From: Bacteroidota bacterium
GTDB taxonomy: Bacteria; Bacteroidota; Bacteroidia; Chitinophagales; Saprospiraceae
Direction: 5' to 3'
NCBI GenBank assembly: GCA_024277695.1
Contig: JAJRUR010000062.1
Span: forward strand, 1 to 15,808
Length of the DNA: 15,808 nt
Each line of letters starts with the position of its first letter. Position 1 is the first letter of the stretch. A model generated the notes under the pieces. That model saw only the letters and a program-made list of their open reading frames with translations. It was not told the origin of the DNA and did no database searches. Made by a program: the position numbers and the translations under genes. Below are positions 8,699 through 15,807 of this stretch, piece after piece.

Positions 8699-9082
8699 TT
8701 AAGCATTTTTTGATTTATAATCTTCGATGGCACCTTTAATGGCATCTTCAGCAAGTACAGAGCAGTGGATCTTGACCGGTGGTAAGGCAAGCTCCTCAAC
8801 AATATCCATGTTGTCGATTTGGACTGCTTCATCGATGGTTTTTCCCTTGAGCCATTCTGTCGCTAAGGATGAAGATGCTATGGCAGAGCCACATCCAAAG
8901 GTTTTGAATTTGGCATCTTTGATGATACCGGTTTGGTCATCGACTTCTATTTGTAGTCTCATGACATCACCACATTCCGGTGCACCGACTAATCCTGTAC
9001 CAACATTCTTTTTGTCTTTGTCCAGAGTCCCTACATTTTTAGGGTTTTTGAAGTGTTCGAGTACTTTTTCAGAGTAAGCCAT
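8699..9082 (-). CDS. iscU: Iron-sulfur cluster scaffold protein IscU
   Basis: Start is taken as ATG 9082 (127 residues, MAYSEKV), which is the conserved N-terminus of IscU. A longer reading from 9169 would overlap iscS and add 29 unrelated residues. IscU is the scaffold on which sulfur from IscS and iron assemble into a [2Fe-2S] cluster. The ligands are all present: Cys37 and Asp39 in GAPECGDVM, Cys64 in FGCGSAIA, and His106-Cys107. The LPPVK motif recognised by the Hsp70 chaperone HscA is intact at 100-104, although no hscA or hscB gene follows here. The gene starts 49 nt after the iscS stop; the A-rich gap contains short tandem repeats of AAAATC type but no Shine-Dalgarno sequence. Confidence 0.95.
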   Translation of the reverse strand: MAYSEKVLEHFKNPKNVGTLDKDKKNVGTGLVGAPECGDVMRLQIEVDDQTGIIKDAKFKTFGCGSAIASSSLATEWLKGKTIDEAVQIDNMDIVEELALPPVKIHCSVLAEDAIKGAIEDYKSKNA

Positions 9083-9131
9083 AATGATTGATTTTTGATT
9101 TTTGATTATTTTAATAACAGAAAAAATATAT

Positions 9132-10349
9132 CTAGTGTTCCGTCCACACAACCTTTTCCAGATCGACACCTTCTTTGTACATCTCCCAAATAGGACTGAG
9201 ATCTCTCATGTGATTTACTCCTTTAGTAATCGCCTCAATCGTTCTGTCGATCTCTTCTTCTGTCGTAAAGCGACCCAAACTGAAGCGTATCGATGAGTGC
9301 GCCAGATCATCACCTAAGCCTAAAGCGATCAGTACATAGGATGGTTCTAGGGATGCCGAAGTACAAGCGGATCCTGAAGATACTGCGATCTCTTGGTTAA
9401 AAGTCATCATCAGACCTTCTCCCTCTACATGTTTAAACGAAATATTGGTCACATGGGGCATTCGATGCTTTTGATTTCCATTGACATATACTTCTTCCAT
9501 ACGAGATAGACCGGCTTCCAATTTGTCCCTCAGCCGACTCAGCCGCTCTGCATCTTGTTGCATTTCTTCTTTGGCCAATACTGCTGCCTTTCCAAAACCT
9601 ACTATAGCAGGTACGTTTAGTGTTCCACTACGCATGCCTCGCTCATGACCTCCCCCATCGATTTGAGCCGTTACTTTGACACGTGGATTTTTTCGATGGA
9701 CAAATAGTGCTCCTATCCCTTTGGGACCATACATCTTATGCGCAGAAAAAGCCATTAGGTGGATACCAAGTTCTTTTGGAAGTACAGGAATTTTGCCCAC
9801 AGCTTGGGTAGCATCACTAAAAAAGAGGACACCGTGTTTATTGCAAATGGCTCCTATCTCTTTCATAGGCTGAATGACACCGGTTTCATTATTGGCATAC
9901 ATCACAGAAACCAATATCGTATTATCTTTGATGGCTGCTTCTAGTTTTTGCAGATCGACTAATCCGTCTTCATTGACATCCAGATAGGTCACTTCGCCAC
10001 CCATTTTCTCTATCTTTTTGCAACTGTCCAGCACTGCCTTATGCTCTGTAGTGAGTGTGATGATATGATTACCCTTTCTGTGGTACATTTCAAATACCCC
10101 TTTGAGGGCTAGATTATCAGCCTCTGTGGCTCCGGAAGTAAAAATAATCTCCTTGGGGTCCACACCGATCAGATCTGCTATCTGTGCTCTACCCTGATCT
10201 ACGGCATCTTCTGCTATCCAACCATAAGGGTGAGATCGACTTGCTGCATTGCCCGGTTTGTCATAAAAGTATGGCAGCATAGCATCCACTACTCTGGGGT
10301 CGCAAGGTGTGGTCGCATTGTTATCTAAGTATATGTGTTGTATTGCCAT
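9132..10349 (-). CDS. iscS: Cysteine desulfurase IscS
   Basis: This PLP enzyme converts cysteine to alanine and hands the sulfur, as a persulfide, to IscU and other acceptors. The 405-residue length is that of IscS. Key features are YLDNNATTP at 7-15, SGATEADN (72-79), His103 in TTEH, the PLP lysine Lys205 in SAHKMYGPKG, and the catalytic Cys329 in the mobile loop SSGSACTSASLEPSYVL. This long loop marks the IscS/NifS class I group rather than SufS. The C-terminus ends in VVWTEH, resembling the IscU-binding tail of classical IscS. It is the first gene of the isc operon, divergent from the mutase-like gene, with a -7 box 28 nt upstream. No iscR regulator is adjacent. Confidence 0.96.
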   Translation of the reverse strand: MAIQHIYLDNNATTPCDPRVVDAMLPYFYDKPGNAASRSHPYGWIAEDAVDQGRAQIADLIGVDPKEIIFTSGATEADNLALKGVFEMYHRKGNHIITLTTEHKAVLDSCKKIEKMGGEVTYLDVNEDGLVDLQKLEAAIKDNTILVSVMYANNETGVIQPMKEIGAICNKHGVLFFSDATQAVGKIPVLPKELGIHLMAFSAHKMYGPKGIGALFVHRKNPRVKVTAQIDGGGHERGMRSGTLNVPAIVGFGKAAVLAKEEMQQDAERLSRLRDKLEAGLSRMEEVYVNGNQKHRMPHVTNISFKHVEGEGLMMTFNQEIAVSSGSACTSASLEPSYVLIALGLGDDLAHSSIRFSLGRFTTEEEIDRTIEAITKGVNHMRDLSPIWEMYKEGVDLEKVVWTEH

Positions 10350-10377
10350 TTTGCTTAATTAGATTAGTTCTAAATTA

Positions 10378-10385
10378 CAAATTTA
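10378..10385 (-). promoter_or_regulatory. Putative -7 promoter box of the isc operon
   Basis: The minus strand reads TAAATTTG, an exact TAnnTTTG match, 28 nt upstream of the iscS ATG. This predicts a leader of about 25 nt. No TTG is visible at the expected -33 distance on this strand, and no IscR-like palindrome is apparent. Confidence 0.45.
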
Positions 10386-10461
10386 ACATAATAATCCTAA
10401 AAGTAGTTGTGACATCGGGTTATTTTTTTTTGTTGAAAGTACTCAGCTCCGAATAGAAACA

Positions 10462-10469
10462 TATCTTTG
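10462..10469 (+). promoter_or_regulatory. Putative -7 promoter box immediately before the mutase-like gene
   Basis: TATCTTTG is an exact TAnnTTTG match ending 5 nt before the ATG at 10475, so transcription would begin at about the start codon. A TTG at 10433-10435 is 26 nt upstream of the box, a little far for a -33 element. Confidence 0.45.
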
Positions 10470-10474
10470 TTCTT

Positions 10475-11470
10475 ATGAACAGATCGGATATATATAAGGA
10501 AACCGGTGAAAGTATAAACTATCAAGACTGGGAGAAGAAGTTTTACCAAGAACTTAAAAGATCCGGGCTTCAAGATAGAAACCAACAGACCAAGGATCGT
10601 ATGAAGCTCGCTCCCATATATGCTGAGTCACTAGTACAGAGCATCGGCAAAGAAAGGATCTCATGGCTTCGTGGGATCAACTTTGGCTCTGGTGCATCTG
10701 CCCAGTCCGTCCAATCCGCTTTGATGCAGGGGATCGATGCACCTCTATTCCGGATCGATCACTCCCAAGACACTAAAGTGCTTCTCGAAGGAGTCATAGA
10801 TGAATATGTCCAAACGATTTTGGAATTTTCTGAAGCAGATCAGATACAGGACACATTGGATTGGCTAGAAAGTAGCGGGAGGGCAAACAGTATCATTTGG
10901 CTGTCGGGCGATGGAGTATTTTCCGAAAGGGTCAAATGTCTTGTCCGGGAGTCGATAGGTTTTGGAGAGCAAGATATGGATAGATCCTTGGCAGACATAC
11001 TTTGTCGCTGTGTTACAATGGTCAAAGCAAATGGAATAGACGTACTGAAGCATATGGTTGTCCGGTTGGTAACCACAAAGGATTATTATAGCACTATCAG
11101 CAAGTTCTTAGCTATGAGGATTCTCTGGTCAAATCTACTTGCTGCACTGCAGTTGGAAGCCACTAGCCTATGGATTGATGCATTGATACCGATAGATGAG
11201 GAGCACTATGATCAAGACCATCAACTCATACTATCGACCGGACAGCTAATTTCTGCAATTTTGGGATTAGCAGATCGCGTAGCTGTCCAATCCGGTACAT
11301 CGAGCAAATATCAACGATTACACATCAATATACAGCAGCTTTTGCGTCTTGAAAGTCTATTTGATCGCTATCCTTATCCTAGCTCAGGCAGCTATTATTT
11401 TGAGAATGTAAGTGAGCAGATAGCAGCATCGGCATGGGAGATTTTTAAAAAAACAGCAGGCGGAATGTAA
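10475..11470 (+). CDS. Short methylmalonyl-CoA mutase small-subunit-like protein
   Basis: The 331-residue protein carries the core signatures of the acyl-CoA mutase barrel. A segment TKDRMKLAPIYAESL (39-53) corresponds to the N-terminal substrate-binding strand. SWLRGINFGSGAS (63-75) and FLAMRILWSNLLA (211-223) follow. Residues 250-269 (ILGLADRVA) match the late barrel segment, then NIQQLLRLES (285-294) and the family signature PSSGSYYFENVSEQIA (302-317). No cobalamin-binding domain (DxHxxG) is present. Active mutase large subunits run to roughly 700 residues and small subunits are usually well over 400, so this is unusually short. It is probably a structural, non-catalytic partner of a catalytic subunit encoded elsewhere. 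Its position before meaB supports the mutase link. The frame is intact and reaches the family C-terminus, so there is no evidence of decay. ATG at 10475 is the first in-frame start and lies next to a -7 box. Confidence 0.75.
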   Translation: MNRSDIYKETGESINYQDWEKKFYQELKRSGLQDRNQQTKDRMKLAPIYAESLVQSIGKERISWLRGINFGSGASAQSVQSALMQGIDAPLFRIDHSQDTKVLLEGVIDEYVQTILEFSEADQIQDTLDWLESSGRANSIIWLSGDGVFSERVKCLVRESIGFGEQDMDRSLADILCRCVTMVKANGIDVLKHMVVRLVTTKDYYSTISKFLAMRILWSNLLAALQLEATSLWIDALIPIDEEHYDQDHQLILSTGQLISAILGLADRVAVQSGTSSKYQRLHINIQQLLRLESLFDRYPYPSSGSYYFENVSEQIAASAWEIFKKTAGGM

Positions 11471-11517
11471 GAGAGTCGTAAAAACTGTGTTAGAGAATTT
11501 ACAAAATCCGCCTGCTG
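11454..11517. repeat. Inverted repeat across the end of the mutase-like gene
   Basis: CAGCAGGCGGA (11454-11464) pairs perfectly with TCCGCCTGCTG (11507-11517). Inside it, TGTAA (11466-11470, including the stop codon) can pair with TTACA (11499-11503) after a 1x3 internal loop, leaving a 28-nt loop. On the plus strand no T-run follows. On the minus strand the stem is followed by seven T (complement of 11447-11453), so it has the form of an intrinsic terminator for minus-strand transcription. Confidence 0.6.
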
Positions 11518-11596
11518 CGATAAACATAAGCGTATTTTGTGGATAATTTTTTGAAGAAAATCTTAAAATAAAATATATATTTCTTAATATTATCCT

Positions 11597-12637
11597 GTGG
11601 CGAAGAGTAAACATCATTGGAATCCTCATCCGGAGAAGTATAAGACGAACCGGATACTTCTGACCGACCGAGAACTCGTAAAAGAGATACAGTCTGCTAA
11701 CAGAGCAGCATTGGCGCAAGCTATTACACGTGTAGAGACCCAATCTATCCGCGAGATGAGTGAGCAGAACGGATTGTTGTATCAGTTACAGCACCAAAAT
11801 AAGGATAGTGTCCGCATTGCGATTACGGGGTCTCCGGGAGTAGGAAAAAGCACCTTTATCGAAGATATCGGCTGGCATATAGTACAGCAGGGTCACCGGC
11901 TAGCTGTACTTCCGATAGATCCAAGCAGTCGCCGAACAAAAGGTAGTATCTTAGGTGATAAGACTCGAATGCAACGACTTGCCAATCACCCCAATGCATT
12001 CATAAGACCCTCGTCTGCCGGAAAAACGCTTGGAGGTATAAGCGCCCGCACCAGAGAGAACATTGTACTGTGCGAAGCTGCCGGATACGATATCATCATG
12101 GTAGAGACTGTGGGCGTAGGCCAATCAGAAACAGCTATCAAGGATATGGTGGATATGATGATCCTACTCCTGGAGCCCGGAGCAGGAGATGAACTACAAG
12201 GGATCAAGCGAGGTATTATGGAACTCGCCGATATGATATGTATCACCAAAGCCAAATCCAATCCCGAGCTTACCAAGCGGACTATGAGCAACTACCAAAA
12301 AGCGATCCATATCCTCCAAACAAAAGCACACGGCATACCGGTTGAGATTATCGCTCATGAGGCTATCTCAGGACAGCAGGCACAAAGTACTTGGGCGCTA
12401 ATAGACCAATGGATCTCCAAGATTAAAAGTACAGAGTATTTTGATCGGCAACGAATCGAACAACACGTCAAATGGTACGAACAACTCATCGAAAATTACC
12501 TTATCCAAAAAGCACTCTATAATGAAGAGACCAACAAACAAATAACAGCTGCAAAAGAACAAATCAAAAATAATAATAGCACGGCGATCAAAGCTCTACA
12601 TCAGATTATCCACCAGATCGATCAATTATTTAAATGA
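11597..12637 (+). CDS. meaB: MeaB/ArgK-family GTPase, chaperone of methylmalonyl-CoA mutase
   Basis: MeaB is a G3E-class GTPase that gates cobalamin loading and protects or reactivates methylmalonyl-CoA mutase. Seen here: Walker A GSPGVGKST (78-86), the switch region IDPSSRRTKGSILGDKTRM (107-125), the VETVGVGQSE motif (169-178), and LLLEPGAGDELQGIKRGIMELAD (190-212), all diagnostic. The 346-residue length is normal. The start is GTG at 11597, because an in-frame TAA lies at 11585 and the next ATG (11755) would remove the conserved N-terminal helix. The G4 motif, normally N/TKxD, reads TKAK (217-220), lacking the aspartate that reads the guanine ring. The gene lies 126 nt after the mutase-like gene with a hairpin in the gap; a near-match -7 box, TATATTTC, is at 11576-11583. 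Confidence 0.93.
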   Translation: MAKSKHHWNPHPEKYKTNRILLTDRELVKEIQSANRAALAQAITRVETQSIREMSEQNGLLYQLQHQNKDSVRIAITGSPGVGKSTFIEDIGWHIVQQGHRLAVLPIDPSSRRTKGSILGDKTRMQRLANHPNAFIRPSSAGKTLGGISARTRENIVLCEAAGYDIIMVETVGVGQSETAIKDMVDMMILLLEPGAGDELQGIKRGIMELADMICITKAKSNPELTKRTMSNYQKAIHILQTKAHGIPVEIIAHEAISGQQAQSTWALIDQWISKIKSTEYFDRQRIEQHVKWYEQLIENYLIQKALYNEETNKQITAAKEQIKNNNSTAIKALHQIIHQIDQLFK

Positions 12638-12716
12638 ATTATTTGCCGGTATTTCAGATCAATTTTCGAAAAATATTAGTAGCAATAAGCAATTTTTTTT
12701 AAAATATAATTTCTCC

Positions 12717-14411
12717 ATGTTCAAGCCAATAGTTGCACTCACCCTATTACTAGCCTATTCGATCGCACTGAGAGCACAAATCCAAGCCCCAGTGGACTTT
12801 GAGATAAAATTATCAGGGACCTTTGGAGAAATCCGATCCAATCACTACCATACCGGTATCGACATAAAATCACCCAATGGACGTACCGGACATGTGATCC
12901 GCGCTGTGGACCATGGATATATACGCCGGATCAAAGTGGATAAATCAGGATATGGCTATTCGCTCATCATCGATCACCCTGCATCCGGACTATCCAGTGT
13001 GTACGCTCACCTTGACAGATTTGTTGCACCGATCGATACATTTGTCCAGAGGACCCAGTATGGAATAGAAAGTTTTGAGATAGATACTATTTTGCAAGAC
13101 ACTTTAATGGAAATCAAAAGAGGACAGATCATCGGGTATTTGGGAGATAGTGGATATTCTTTTGGGCCGCATCTCCATTTCGAAATCCGTAAGACAGAAA
13201 GTCAAAAGCCGATCAATCCGCTCATTTATTTCAATAATATCAGAGATAACCGCGCGCCTGTCATCCGTTCTATTTATGTATATACACTCGATGACCATCA
13301 TAAGATACTGAAAAAACAAAAATTAAAAGCATATAAAAATGGCAATTCCTATCGCCTGGAACAAGATACGATCCAAGTATCCGGAAGGCGTATAGCTTTT
13401 GGCGTAGAGGCAGTAGATATCTCAGAGACTGCGCGCAATAAGAATGGAGTATATCGACTCGAAATGTCAAGCGACAGCACACTGATCTATCAGCTACAAT
13501 TTGATTCTTTGGACTTTGAGTATAGCCATCTGATGAATATCCAAATAGACTATGAAGAAAAAATCAAACACAAGAAAAATATCTATCGCTGTTATTTTTT
13601 TAATACAGGCTGCCCAAACATTAATAAAGTACTTATCGATAAAGGTATCTTGACGCTCGATGAAAAGGAGTCCAGAAATATCTCCATACGCTTGAGTGAT
13701 ATGCAGCACAATGAGTCCAAGCTCGATTTTGTAATTCGTCCTTCTGCATTAGCTATGTCAGCTAAGCAGGACTTGCACAATATTGATGTTTCCTTTCATC
13801 GCGCTACGTGGATTGATCTAGATAGGCTCGAAATACTTCTACCGCAACATAGTTTTGAAAAAGACATTGCATTATTTATCGATAGCGTGGATCATAGCAG
13901 TCGAGATGTTATATCAGCGACCTATCATATCGGAGATCCGAGTATTCCTTTGCTAAAAAAAATGGAATTAAATTTTAAAATTGACGAACAAGAGCCTTTT
14001 AAGGATAAGCTTTTTGTAGGGCGGTGTCTTGACGAAGGCTATGTCAGTTGTGGTGGTGAGATAGAAGGAGCTTATCTGAAGGCTCAAGTATCTCGCTTAG
14101 GCGAATATGCCGTTATGATCGATAGTGTTCCTCCTTCGGTTGAGCCCGTATTATGGGATACGATTTGGACCAATCTCCATCGCATACGATTCAGAATCGA
14201 GGACAATATAGCAACTACTGATGGAGCACAAGCTCTCAGAGTCAGAGGAACCATCGATGGAAAATGGATGCTCTGGCGCTATGATTACAAGAACAAATCG
14301 ATCGACTACTTTATGGATTTGGAACTTGATCCGGGCAGGCATAATTTTAGACTGGAGATTATCGATGACCGTGGCAATAAGACTATATATAAAAAAACCG
14401 TTTATTTGTAA
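12717..14411 (+). CDS. Exported M23 (LytM-type) zinc metallopeptidase
   Basis: The 564-residue protein has a signal peptide (hydrophobic 4-18, cleavage after LRA at 20). An M23 peptidase domain follows directly (about 30-170). The zinc ligands are present: His45 and Asp49 in HTGID, and His154 in GPHLHFEIR, with the conserved His152 beside it and a further His98 in YAHL. It is therefore likely to be an active periplasmic peptidoglycan endopeptidase. Residues 180-564 form a long beta-rich region with no motif I recognise; its strand pattern suggests Ig-like domains that could position or restrain the peptidase. It starts 79 nt after meaB. A TATAAT sequence (12705-12710) lies 6 nt before the ATG. 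The substrate (cross-linked peptidoglycan) is inferred from the family. Confidence 0.92.
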   Translation: MFKPIVALTLLLAYSIALRAQIQAPVDFEIKLSGTFGEIRSNHYHTGIDIKSPNGRTGHVIRAVDHGYIRRIKVDKSGYGYSLIIDHPASGLSSVYAHLDRFVAPIDTFVQRTQYGIESFEIDTILQDTLMEIKRGQIIGYLGDSGYSFGPHLHFEIRKTESQKPINPLIYFNNIRDNRAPVIRSIYVYTLDDHHKILKKQKLKAYKNGNSYRLEQDTIQVSGRRIAFGVEAVDISETARNKNGVYRLEMSSDSTLIYQLQFDSLDFEYSHLMNIQIDYEEKIKHKKNIYRCYFFNTGCPNINKVLIDKGILTLDEKESRNISIRLSDMQHNESKLDFVIRPSALAMSAKQDLHNIDVSFHRATWIDLDRLEILLPQHSFEKDIALFIDSVDHSSRDVISATYHIGDPSIPLLKKMELNFKIDEQEPFKDKLFVGRCLDEGYVSCGGEIEGAYLKAQVSRLGEYAVMIDSVPPSVEPVLWDTIWTNLHRIRFRIEDNIATTDGAQALRVRGTIDGKWMLWRYDYKNKSIDYFMDLELDPGRHNFRLEIIDDRGNKTIYKKTVYL

Positions 14412-14444
14412 TAATTATTCATTCATGATCAACTTAATATTACT

Positions 14445-14909
14445 ATGACTACATTAAAAGTAGGTGACAAAGCACCTGAATTCGAAGGGGTTTACCAAAA
14501 TGGAGATACTATTTCATTGGGGGACTTCAAAGGCTCCAAACTTATCTTATTTTTTTATCCTAAGGATATGACTCCCGGATGTACTGCAGAAGTGTGCTCA
14601 CTGAGGGATGGATATGCTGAATTGCAGAAGAGAGGCTACAAACTCTTGGGCGTGAGTGCTGATTCGGAAGCACGCCACCAAAAGTTCATAGACAAATATG
14701 CACTCCCCTTCGATCTATTATCCGATCCTAACAAGACGACTATAAAAGCGTATGGGGTATGGGGTAAGAAAAAATTTATGGGTAAGGAATATGATGGGAT
14801 CCATCGCACCACCTTTGTAATCGATGAGCAGGGTGTCATCCAACAGATCATTACCAAAGTAAAAACAAAAGACCATGCACAGCAGATTATAGAAGGGGCA
14901 CCGGATTAA
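14445..14909 (+). CDS. bcp: Bcp/PrxQ-type thioredoxin-dependent peroxiredoxin
   Basis: This 154-residue thiol peroxidase reduces hydrogen peroxide and organic hydroperoxides with thioredoxin as donor. The active site FYPKDMTPGCTAEVC (37-51) contains the peroxidatic Cys46, with Thr43 upstream, and the resolving Cys51 five residues on, as in E. coli Bcp (atypical two-cysteine type). Arg121 in HRTTFVID completes the catalytic triad. There is no signal peptide, so it acts in the cytoplasm. It follows the peptidase gene by 33 nt and precedes the W-repeat gene by 19 nt, consistent with one transcript, but the functional link with those neighbours is unclear. Confidence 0.95.
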   Translation: MTTLKVGDKAPEFEGVYQNGDTISLGDFKGSKLILFFYPKDMTPGCTAEVCSLRDGYAELQKRGYKLLGVSADSEARHQKFIDKYALPFDLLSDPNKTTIKAYGVWGKKKFMGKEYDGIHRTTFVIDEQGVIQQIITKVKTKDHAQQIIEGAPD

Positions 14910-14928
14910 ATTTTTTTTAATAAAACTT

Positions 14929-15459
14929 ATGTGTTATAGATCACTCATATTTTCCTTGCTCCTCGTGCTTCCGGTAGTTGCTTTAGATGCACAATTTATT
15001 GCAAGTATTCGAGCTGAATGGAATGACAGTTTTCGATCGTGGATTATTGAAGATGAAGAAGAAAATCGAATTGGTAGTATCAGATTGAAGTGGGATCTAG
15101 CCAATGATTTTTCTGAATGGACATTCGAGCTCCTAGACTATACCGGAGAGATCAAGACCAAATGGCGAAATGACCCTAATATGTGGGAGCTAAAGTCTGA
15201 TGATCAAGTGCTCACTGCTCGACCGACTTGGCCGGGAGATTATCGGAGTTGGACTCTATCCGGAAAGGGTCAAAGCATTATTCTTGAGCATGATAGAGGA
15301 TATCGATGGAAGATTCGATCGTTGGACTACACCCTAAATAGCTATTATTTATTTGATCCTCGTGATTGGGCTGTGGAAACAACTGTGGAAGATCTGGACC
15401 CGCTACTTGAACTATTTGTCATTTTTTTGGCGATCTATCACAGTACAGAAAATAGATGA
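14929..15459 (+). CDS. Exported tryptophan-repeat protein of unknown function
   Basis: I do not recognise this 176-residue protein. It has a signal peptide (hydrophobic 5-19, cleavage near LDA at 21). The mature part is made of about six short repeats of the form W-x(3-6)-[FYM]-x-x-W-x-[ILF]. The paired tryptophans are 31/38, 55/64, 79/86 and 101/108, and two degenerate units have Trp127 and Trp147. The second Trp recurs every 19-26 residues, and charged turns separate the units. This suggests a meander of beta hairpins or a small propeller/solenoid with stacked tryptophans. A hydrophobic C-terminal stretch (159-170) could pack the last repeat or associate with membrane. It begins 19 nt after bcp and ends before a strong terminator, so it is probably the last gene of that transcript. 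Surface glycan or peptidoglycan binding is only speculation. Confidence 0.72.
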   Translation: MCYRSLIFSLLLVLPVVALDAQFIASIRAEWNDSFRSWIIEDEEENRIGSIRLKWDLANDFSEWTFELLDYTGEIKTKWRNDPNMWELKSDDQVLTARPTWPGDYRSWTLSGKGQSIILEHDRGYRWKIRSLDYTLNSYYLFDPRDWAVETTVEDLDPLLELFVIFLAIYHSTENR

Positions 15460-15480
15460 TTAGAATTTTATGCACAAAAT

Positions 15481-15514
15481 AAAAGCGGATGGAAATGTTT
15501 TTCCATCCGCTTTT
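15481..15514. terminator. Intrinsic terminator after the W-repeat gene
   Basis: A perfect 15-bp stem (15481-15495 with 15500-15514) surrounds a four-base loop TGTT, and a T-run follows. The left arm begins with an A-run, so it can also act on the minus strand for the convergent T9SS gene ending at 15544. Confidence 0.92.
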
Positions 15515-15543
15515 TATTAGTTAGTATACAGATCGACTTACAA

Positions 15544-15807
15544 CTAATCGTGCTTGATGATCCGATCTACAGATTTAGTTTGTCCATTTTGGTCCACTAA
15601 TTGCATCAGATAGACGCCACTAGTAAAAGAGGATAAATCTATAATCATACCGGAGTTAAATGCACGCTGCATCATCAATCTGCCGCTTGTATCATATACC
15701 TTGATTTCATGGTTTTCCAGATCCTTATTTGTCGTAATACTGAGGTTATCACCGGTAGGATTTGGGAAATAGCTTACTCTAAACTTACCACCACCGAGGT
15801 CGTCAAA
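15544..15807 (-). CDS. C-terminal end of a T9SS type A cargo protein, partial
   Basis: The minus-strand frame enters from the right edge and encodes 87 residues before TAG at 15546-15544. It contains a canonical type A sorting domain. It opens with the YFPNPTGDNLSI motif (13-24), continues with IKVYDTSGRLMMQ (35-47) and F-T-S-G-V-Y-L-M-Q-L (61-70), and ends with a basic tail, IIKHD. This domain directs an outer-membrane-secreted protein to the T9SS, where it is cleaved and the cargo is anchored or released. What the cargo does cannot be told from this fragment. Confidence 0.93.
   Translation of the reverse strand, partial: FDDLGGGKFRVSYFPNPTGDNLSITTNKDLENHEIKVYDTSGRLMMQRAFNSGMIIDLSSFTSGVYLMQLVDQNGQTKSVDRIIKHD

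Noticed and set aside
9083..9169. Upstream start extending iscU to 156 residues
   Set aside because: It would overlap the end of iscS, and the added residues are unrelated to the conserved IscU N-terminus MAYSE.
10475..11470. Frameshifted or decayed mutase gene
   Set aside because: The frame is uninterrupted from the expected N-terminal segment to the family C-terminal signature, and the neighbouring frames hold no further mutase motifs, so a short intact gene is the better reading.
11384..11743. Minus-strand frame of 119 codons over the mutase-like/meaB junction
   Set aside because: It overlaps two well-supported genes, has a low-complexity cysteine/leucine-rich translation with no family resemblance, and has no promoter; it is an antisense shadow.
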